This document shows positions 41,864 through 46,834 of a stretch of 46,834 nt of DNA, piece after piece (within the stretch, counting starts at the first letter, position 1; the number at the start of each line of letters is the position of its first letter). Source of the DNA: Clostridiales bacterium UBA1752 (GTDB lineage Bacteria > Bacillota > Clostridia > Oscillospirales > CAG-382); the NCBI GenBank assembly GCA_002314835.1, contig DCHM01000044.1, positions 2,270-49,103 on the forward strand, given 5' to 3'. The notes beneath the pieces are model-generated. The model was not told the DNA's origin. It ran no database searches and was given only the letters and a program-made list of their open reading frames with translations. A program made the translations under genes and the position numbers.

Positions 41864-41865
41864 TT

Positions 41866-43059
41866 ATGAAAAAGATTTTTATAACTTTGATCGCGATAAT
41901 CACGGTTTTGCCGTTGTGTATCTACGCAGAGGTCGAGCCCTATGAGCTAAAGCTGTCCGCCGACGATATTTACTGCCACAACGGCAAGGTGATAAACGTC
42001 ACCGTCACGCTCGGCAAAATCGAGGTTTCGGGCGGCGTAGGCTACGTGTATTTCGAGCTGTTTTACGACAAATCAAAGGTCGAGCCCACCGTGCAAAACG
42101 ACCCCGATAACGAAAACTCGGGCATGAACGCCTTTTTGGTAACCAAGCCCGACGACAAGTGGGAGGGGCTTTGCCGACTCGATACCGAGAGGGGCTGCTA
42201 CGAGCTCGCATATATGACAGAGAGCACGGCTTTGGCTGCTGCAGACGCGTCGATAGTCGTCACGGTACCGTTTAAGGTAAAGGACAACAAAGACGGCATA
42301 GAGTTTTATATCGGCGACAACGCCTGCGCGGATTACGGCTTTAAGCAGTACTACGCGAGCGGCGACAATCTGTTTGTAGAGGCTTCGCCAGAGCCTCCTG
42401 CAAAGCCGGCGGTCGATTACATTACTTTTGATACTATCGCTTTCAAAAAAAACGAAGGCGTTTCATACAGGCTGACTGCGGCAGGCTATGACAGCGGATG
42501 GCAGTCCGGCTCGGTTTTTAAAGGGCTGACGCCTGCGACGGCTTATACGGTTATATGCCGCTACGACTCGCACGGCGCCAACGCGGACGTGTCAGAGAGC
42601 CTTAACGTCAATACCCTGCCCGAAACGATTACCCTAAACAGCGGCTCGGACTACCAAATAGACGATAAAACGTCGTTTTTGCTCGGAGTATGCGAAAAGG
42701 TAAGCTATGCCGATTTTATCAAGCAGTTTTATAACGCAAAGCTGACTGTCAAAAATATCGGCGGCAAGGTCGTCACGGGCGGCTATATCGGCACGGGTAC
42801 TACGGTAGAATTATACGACGCCTCGGGCAAGCTGATAGACAGCGTTTGCGTAGTGGTTATGGGCGATTTGAGCGGTGACGGCGAGATTTCGAGCGCCGAC
42901 ATTCTGCTGATAAAACGCGCGTATCTCGGCACCGCAAAGCTGTCTGACTGCCAGACTGCTTCGGCACTCGTGGCAGGCGGCGACAGCATAAAACCCGTTG
43001 ACTATCTGATGATAAAGAGACACTTTGGCGGCACTTATAATATTTACTTAAAAAAATGA
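41866..43059 (+). CDS. Secreted cohesin-like/FN3-like/dockerin-like protein
   Basis: 397 residues with a signal peptide (1-18). Residues about 22-170 are a cohesin-like domain similar to the protein at 25872 (shared VQND, MN, then YELAYMT and FKVKDN patterns). An FN3-like domain follows (VSYRLTAAGYDSGWQSG... FKGLTPATAYTVICRYDS), then the linking domain and dockerin-like end: loop one GDLSGDGEISSADILLIKRAYLG is complete, loop two (GGDSIKPVDYLMIKRHF) is degenerate. The start is ATG 41866; a TTG two codons earlier is also in frame. Translation is probably coupled to the AlgX-like gene (TGATTATG). Confidence 0.8.
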   Translation: MKKIFITLIAIITVLPLCIYAEVEPYELKLSADDIYCHNGKVINVTVTLGKIEVSGGVGYVYFELFYDKSKVEPTVQNDPDNENSGMNAFLVTKPDDKWEGLCRLDTERGCYELAYMTESTALAAADASIVVTVPFKVKDNKDGIEFYIGDNACADYGFKQYYASGDNLFVEASPEPPAKPAVDYITFDTIAFKKNEGVSYRLTAAGYDSGWQSGSVFKGLTPATAYTVICRYDSHGANADVSESLNVNTLPETITLNSGSDYQIDDKTSFLLGVCEKVSYADFIKQFYNAKLTVKNIGGKVVTGGYIGTGTTVELYDASGKLIDSVCVVVMGDLSGDGEISSADILLIKRAYLGTAKLSDCQTASALVAGGDSIKPVDYLMIKRHFGGTYNIYLKK

Positions 43060-43070
43060 TTAAATTATAC

Positions 43071-43099
43071 TTGTAATTTTGTCATATTGATGATATAAT
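43071..43099 (+). promoter_or_regulatory. Predicted promoter of the second peptide-binding protein
   Basis: TTGTAA at 43071-43076, 17-base spacer, TATAAT at 43094-43099 with extended TG; leader about 30 bases. Confidence 0.7.
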
Positions 43100-43134
43100 C
43101 AACATTTGTAAAGGCATTTCTTGGAGGTTAAATT

Positions 43135-44958
43135 ATGAAAAAAGCGATTGCCATCCTACTCAGCCTTGCTATGCTCACCGTAGTTTTTGCAAGCTGCAGT
43201 CAACTCAAGGACGACGAAAAAGGCGCGGTTATTTCCGTATATCTTTCTGAGTTCCCCGACACACTCGATCCGGCTCTCATACAGCTAAACGATGAGACGA
43301 GCCAGATTTTGAATCTGATTTTCGAAAGTCTTACTACCATAGATGCCAATGGCAACGTAGTCGGCTCACTCGCCACTAAATGGTACGGCGAGTATGACGA
43401 GATTTATGACGAATACAAGATGTATTTTGAGCTCAAGGACACCTCGTGGGACGACACCACCGGCGTACAGGCTCAGCATATAGTCGATGCTTGGGCACGC
43501 ATACTCTCTCCCGAAATCGACAGCCCATACGCAGCGTTGCTTTATCCTATCAAAAACGCCAAGAATGTCAAAGCAGGCGTTATGACACGTGACGACCTCG
43601 GCGTAGCCGCAGAGGACGACACGTTGCTCTGCGTCACCTTTGAGCAGGATTACGACATCAACCTCTTTGCCGAAACCGTCAGTGACATCCACCTTTGCCC
43701 GCAGCGTGAGGACGTTATACAGCGTTCCGCCAACGAGGGCGAGGACTGGGCTGCCGACGCAGGCACCATCGTCTGCAACGGACCTTTTAGAGTTCAGGCG
43801 TTTGATGAAGGCAAAAAGCTCGTACTCGAGCGCAACAGCTATTATATGCGCGACCCCGATGAAGACGCTCTCGACAAGTACGTAGCTCCTTACCGCATCG
43901 TTTGCCTCTATCAGGAGGATTCGCTCGCGGATACAAGGTCGGTTGACGAAGCAGACCGCAAGACTCAGGCACAGTATCAGCTCGACAGATGGAATAACAA
44001 CCAGATATTCTATATGGGCTCTTTTGACAAAGACCTTTACAGCAGCATGAAAAACAGCATCACCACAAAGAGCGTTCTTTCGTCCTGCTCGCTGTATTTC
44101 AACTGCGACGTTATCAAGGACGCGGACGTCCGCAACGCGATGTCCAAGTCTATTGACCGTAACAACATAGTAACCAATATCACGGGCACCGGCGAGGTCG
44201 CCGCTACCGGTATTGTTCCTACAGGCGTATTTGCCACCGGCAAGGGCACCAACTTCCGCACCAAGGCGTCAGATATTTACAGCACCTCGGCTGATACCTC
44301 CGCCGCACAGTCGCTCATGAGCGGCAAAAAGGCAGGCTCGATTACACTTACCTATCTCATTCCCGAGTCGGACGGACTGATAGCCTCCTACCGCAAAAAA
44401 TGCAGCTACGTCAACGTTTACGAAGCAATCGCCAATGAGTGCAAGACCGCGTGGGAAGCTCTCGGCTTTAAGGTAACTCTCAAGGGCCTTAACCCCGTCG
44501 ATTTCCGTGCCGCACTCACGGGACGCAATTTTGACGTAATACTCACCAACGTCATCGGTGACAGCACCGACGCATATACCTACCTCGCTCCTTACGCAAA
44601 GTATTACAGCGGCGCGGCTGTTTCGATTGATTTTTCGACCGCCGCATATTCGCTGCACTACACCAACTACGCGAGCGACGAATACGACGCCATCATTGAC
44701 GAGGCAGTCGTTACCTGCGACCGTGCAAAGAGATTTGAGCTCATGCAGCAGGCAGAGCAAAAGCTCGCCGCAGATTGCCCCTCCGCTACGCTCTTCTACT
44801 ACACCTACAATTACACAGCTAAGGGCTCGGTAGGCGGATATTCCACCAACTACTTTGGTCATGTCAATTTCACTAAGCTGACGCTCAAGGATTGGCGCTC
44901 CATCAACGCAGTTGAGGAAGAAGCAAGCCTCGCCGCAGAAGCAGAAAAAGCTGAATAA
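43135..44958 (+). CDS. Oligopeptide-binding lipoprotein (SBP_bac_5), solitary
   Basis: A 607-residue substrate-binding lipoprotein of the OppA family. Signal peptide with Cys21 (VVFASC). Family features: FPDTLDPALIQLNDETSQI at 37-55, VQAQHIVDAWARILSPE near 115, CNGPFRVQAFDEG near 213-225, and the LFYYTYNYTAKGSVGGYSTNY region near 560. GGAGG precedes the ATG. No permease or ATPase genes are beside it, so it probably supplies the opp system at 1772-9208 or another importer. It ends with an Ala/Glu-rich tail. Confidence 0.92.
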   Translation: MKKAIAILLSLAMLTVVFASCSQLKDDEKGAVISVYLSEFPDTLDPALIQLNDETSQILNLIFESLTTIDANGNVVGSLATKWYGEYDEIYDEYKMYFELKDTSWDDTTGVQAQHIVDAWARILSPEIDSPYAALLYPIKNAKNVKAGVMTRDDLGVAAEDDTLLCVTFEQDYDINLFAETVSDIHLCPQREDVIQRSANEGEDWAADAGTIVCNGPFRVQAFDEGKKLVLERNSYYMRDPDEDALDKYVAPYRIVCLYQEDSLADTRSVDEADRKTQAQYQLDRWNNNQIFYMGSFDKDLYSSMKNSITTKSVLSSCSLYFNCDVIKDADVRNAMSKSIDRNNIVTNITGTGEVAATGIVPTGVFATGKGTNFRTKASDIYSTSADTSAAQSLMSGKKAGSITLTYLIPESDGLIASYRKKCSYVNVYEAIANECKTAWEALGFKVTLKGLNPVDFRAALTGRNFDVILTNVIGDSTDAYTYLAPYAKYYSGAAVSIDFSTAAYSLHYTNYASDEYDAIIDEAVVTCDRAKRFELMQQAEQKLAADCPSATLFYYTYNYTAKGSVGGYSTNYFGHVNFTKLTLKDWRSINAVEEEASLAAEAEKAE

Positions 44959-44969
44959 CTTAAAAATTA

Positions 44970-45004
44970 AAATCCGTAGGGTTTAACATCCTACGGATTT
45001 TTTT
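44970..45004 (+). terminator. Terminator of the second peptide-binding protein gene
   Basis: AAATCCGTAGG/CCTACGGATTT, 11-bp stem, 9-base loop, then TTTT. Confidence 0.9.
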
Positions 45005-45012
45005 GCGCAAAA

Positions 45013-45041
45013 AAGCCCAAAAGTTTGACGCTTTCGGGCTT
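45013..45041 (-). terminator. Terminator of the ceramidase-like gene
   Basis: Minus strand: AAGCCCGAAAG/CTTTTGGGCTT with one mismatch, 7-base loop, then TTTTGCG. Confidence 0.8.
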
Positions 45042-45047
45042 GAAATA

Positions 45048-46493
45048 TTACTTTTCGAGGAATGCTTTGATAAGGGGATACGACTTTTCTTTGAGAGTGG
45101 GGATTGCTTCTCTGCTGACCCAGCTCGACCAGTAGGTATAGCCGCCGAGCGTCAGTGTGCGCGGAGTAGCCATATAGTTAAAGTAACCGTTTACCTGGTC
45201 AACGGGTATCGTCTTGACGCCGGTAAACTCGCTCCTGAGCCAGAGCGTCATATCGACGAGGCATTCGCCCGGGAGACCGACGAAAAGATAACCTGCAAAG
45301 CTCATAACCGTCACGTCAACGTTGACGATGTGCGTAGTCAGCTCTTCCTGTGTATATTTGCTCTTGTAAAACAGCAGGTGGTAGAGCTGCATTGAACGCC
45401 ATTTTTCGTCGATGAGGTGCTTTACCTTGTAGGCAGGCTCGCCTGCGGCGATAGCCTCCTCCACAGCCGCCTTTGCGTCGAGGAAACGCTTGTCCCAGTA
45501 GGCTTTATCCATGCGCTCGTGGGGGATATCCTCCTTCATGGGCAGGGGAATGGTAAAGGTATCTGTCTTGAATATCTGATTTGCATCGACCTTGTGTGCT
45601 TCGGTGTCAAAGGCATCCGCGAGCTTGCCGCCAAACCACTTTGCGAGGCGCTGACAGTCGGCGTCGCTGTCCTCGTATGTGCAATACATCGTGTTGTCCT
45701 TTTTGGTCGAAAGGTCGCCGCAAGGGCCGTTGAGATATACGCTGATGCCGCCGTATTTGGCTTCAAAGCTTTCGCTCATATATCCGGGCCAGTCGTGGTT
45801 ATAGTGATACATTTTGTCGATGTCGGGGTGACGGCGCTGTTCAAATAGTACGCCTACGTCGGGGTGCGCCGCAAAGCGCGAAAGCGTGCCGATGGTTTCG
45901 CCCTTTTTGTTTACAAACTTAAAGAGATAAGCCTTTGGGTCGTTGGGGTTGTCAAAATATATCGGCTTGTCGAATACCGGCAGGTCGGGCTCGTAGCCCT
46001 GCAAAAGCATGATGCTCTTGTCCTCGGTGTGAGGTCGTCCCTGCTCATCAAAGCTCATGCCCGTCCAGATAGTGACGCCGCCGAGACCTTCGACGTATTG
46101 CTCGCGGTTAAAGGTACATTCGGTTCCGAAATCGGCTTCGCACGCGTAGAGGTCAAATTCCTCCGCCCTCGCTATCATGTCCTTGATGGGGGGCAAAGTG
46201 CGCTCGATAACGTTATCCATATATTCGCCCTCGAGAGCCTCTGCCTCGGGTGCGGCGTGAACCTGCAATTCATGATACCAGATGGATTTTTCGGGCAAAC
46301 CGGTAGCTTCGCTTACGGCTTTGCGCCATCTGCGCGCCTCAAAGGGAAAGGTGCCGAGGAAATCAAAAGCGCATATCAGTGCTTTTTCGTCGCCTTTTTC
46401 GAGATAGATAAATCTGCCGTAAAGCTCAGTGCCGTAGGGCCAAACCTCTTTAAAGGTGCCGCGGAGAGGTACTTTGGCAAAACTGCATTTCAT
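45048..46493 (-). CDS. Neutral/alkaline ceramidase-like protein (N-terminal domain family)
   Basis: A 481-residue protein similar to the N-terminal domain of neutral ceramidase. Features: HELQVHAAPEAEAL near 75-88 (metal-ligand His positions), SRFAAHPDVGVLF near 208-220, YLNGPCGDLSTKKD near 257-270, and FVGLPGECLVDMTLWLR near 413-429. No signal peptide, so probably cytoplasmic, unlike secreted ceramidases. True substrate unknown: many Firmicute homologues occur without sphingolipids. AAGGAG lies 8 bases before the ATG. Confidence 0.75.
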   Translation of the reverse strand: MKCSFAKVPLRGTFKEVWPYGTELYGRFIYLEKGDEKALICAFDFLGTFPFEARRWRKAVSEATGLPEKSIWYHELQVHAAPEAEALEGEYMDNVIERTLPPIKDMIARAEEFDLYACEADFGTECTFNREQYVEGLGGVTIWTGMSFDEQGRPHTEDKSIMLLQGYEPDLPVFDKPIYFDNPNDPKAYLFKFVNKKGETIGTLSRFAAHPDVGVLFEQRRHPDIDKMYHYNHDWPGYMSESFEAKYGGISVYLNGPCGDLSTKKDNTMYCTYEDSDADCQRLAKWFGGKLADAFDTEAHKVDANQIFKTDTFTIPLPMKEDIPHERMDKAYWDKRFLDAKAAVEEAIAAGEPAYKVKHLIDEKWRSMQLYHLLFYKSKYTQEELTTHIVNVDVTVMSFAGYLFVGLPGECLVDMTLWLRSEFTGVKTIPVDQVNGYFNYMATPRTLTLGGYTYWSSWVSREAIPTLKEKSYPLIKAFLEK

Positions 46494-46524
46494 AATAAAT
46501 ATCTCCTTTATTTAAGTTGCTGTC

Positions 46525-46553
46525 ATTATAGCACATTAAAGTCAAAACTGCAA
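46525..46553 (-). promoter_or_regulatory. Predicted promoter of the ceramidase-like gene
   Basis: Minus strand: TTGCAG (46553-46548), 17-base spacer, TATAAT (46530-46525) with extended TG. Confidence 0.6.
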
Positions 46554-46614
46554 GCGGTTAAAGAGTAAAAAAGACTATGTGGTGCCCATGCAAAGAAGCA
46601 ATAAGCATTATTAA

Positions 46615-46747
46615 GTGATGTTTGCACTAATGGGCAAGTGATGTTGTGTTGACGCAAAGTGATGTGATGTGTTACACGTGAGCACCACTCACATCCACAT
46701 GCACATCACTCGCCAAAGGCGAACATCACGTCTGTAGGGCGCATCAC
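46615..46747. repeat. MITE-like block of GTGATGT units and their inverse
   Basis: GTGATGT at 46615, 46638, 46659 and 46664, then inverted ACATCAC at 46703 and 46723 and variant GCATCAC at 46741. Spacers form small hairpins (TTGC...GCAA, CTCGCC...GGCGAA), so the whole can fold into a branched palindrome about 133 bases long. No transposase is encoded. Confidence 0.65.
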
Positions 46748-46772
46748 GTTCCACGCAGGGGAAAACATCGTA

Positions 46773-46800
46773 AAAAAAGCACGCCGAAGCGTGCTTTTTT
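46773..46800. terminator. Terminator downstream of the right-end tRNA
   Basis: AAAAAAGCACGC/GCGTGCTTTTTT, 12-bp stem with a CGAA loop; it can work in both directions. Confidence 0.88.
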
Positions 46801-46805
46801 AATGC

Positions 46806-46834
46806 TGGGGGAAGGTGGATTCGGACCACCGAAG
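46806..46834 (-). tRNA. Partial tRNA (3' end only), possibly Tyr
   Basis: Minus strand: T stem GGTGG/CCACC with loop TCCGAAT, acceptor strand TTCCCCC and discriminator A. The preceding CTTC could be the end of a long variable arm as in tRNA-Tyr. The anticodon lies outside the window. C at position 55 as in tRNA-Gly. Confidence 0.65.

Larger units (their letters stand above)
46494..46834. other. Gene-free right end: promoter, repeat block, terminator, partial tRNA
   Basis: No coding region is supported here. It holds a minus-strand promoter (46525-46553), an unassigned stretch (46554-46614), a repeat block (46615-46747), a terminator (46773-46800) and the 3' end of a tRNA (46806-46834). Confidence 0.7.

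Noticed and set aside
46615..46747. CRISPR array
   Set aside because: Units are only 7 bases, occur in both orientations, and no cas gene is present.

Overview
This window looks like a chromosome segment of an anaerobic, endospore-forming Firmicute (class Clostridia), probably an uncultured gut-type lineage. Evidence for this: sporulation genes (gpr, spoIIP, spoIIGA, sigE and an M50 protease of the SpoIVFB type), the Firmicute-type rimP-nusA-ylxR-ylxQ-infB-rbfA-nrnA-truB operon, WhiA and Noc/ParB-type proteins, strong GGAGG ribosome binding sites, many surface lipoproteins, and roughly 50% GC judged by eye. No phage, plasmid or transposase gene was seen.

Layout, left to right. 1-9.5 kb: a surface lipoprotein, then a complete oligopeptide ABC transporter (an unusually large OppA, then B, C, D, F) ending in a small membrane protein. 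9.5-14 kb: an Ntn-type hydrolase, an alpha/beta hydrolase on the opposite strand, and an odd three-gene unit (orphan prepilin-like protein, guanine deaminase, PHP-domain protein). 14-18 kb: a DUF3592-like membrane protein, four tRNA genes (Pro, His, Arg, Gly, all minus strand), rpsT, and the sporulation pair gpr-spoIIP. 18-25.8 kb (minus): murB, a shortened whiA, dnaE and a class A PBP as one operon. 25.8-29.1 kb: a cohesin/dockerin-like secreted protein with a leaderless promoter, an HD-GYP protein whose proper start is separated from its body by an A8 frameshift, and an orphan ParB/Noc-like gene. 29.2-36 kb (minus): the transcription/translation operon from rimP to truB, preceded by an attenuator-like hairpin. 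36-39.6 kb (minus): NYN-domain protein, Gfo/Idh/MocA oxidoreductase, sigE and spoIIGA. 39.6-45 kb (plus): a 51-residue membrane peptide, an M50 protease that seems to start at AUU, an AlgX-like lipoprotein, a second cohesin/dockerin-like protein and a second peptide-binding lipoprotein. 45-46.8 kb: a neutral-ceramidase-like protein (minus), a repeat-rich, MITE-like intergenic stretch, and the 3' end of one more tRNA.

How the genes fit together. The transporter imports peptides, and the second binding lipoprotein may feed the same permease. The sporulation genes form three groups: gpr-spoIIP, spoIIGA-sigE (protease plus its pro-sigma substrate, with the propeptide still present) and the M50 protease. 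The most unusual points are: a six-cysteine zinc-ribbon-like insertion in the outward loop of OppB; the unusual start region of oppB; the A8 tract in the HD-GYP gene; a WhiA without its first LAGLIDADG repeat at a locus that has also lost rapZ and yvcK; the AUU start of the M50 protease; a tRNA-Pro in which the G19-C56 tertiary pair is replaced by A19-U56; and a terminator-like hairpin in the leader of the nusA operon. All functions are read from sequence motifs alone; no database search was possible.
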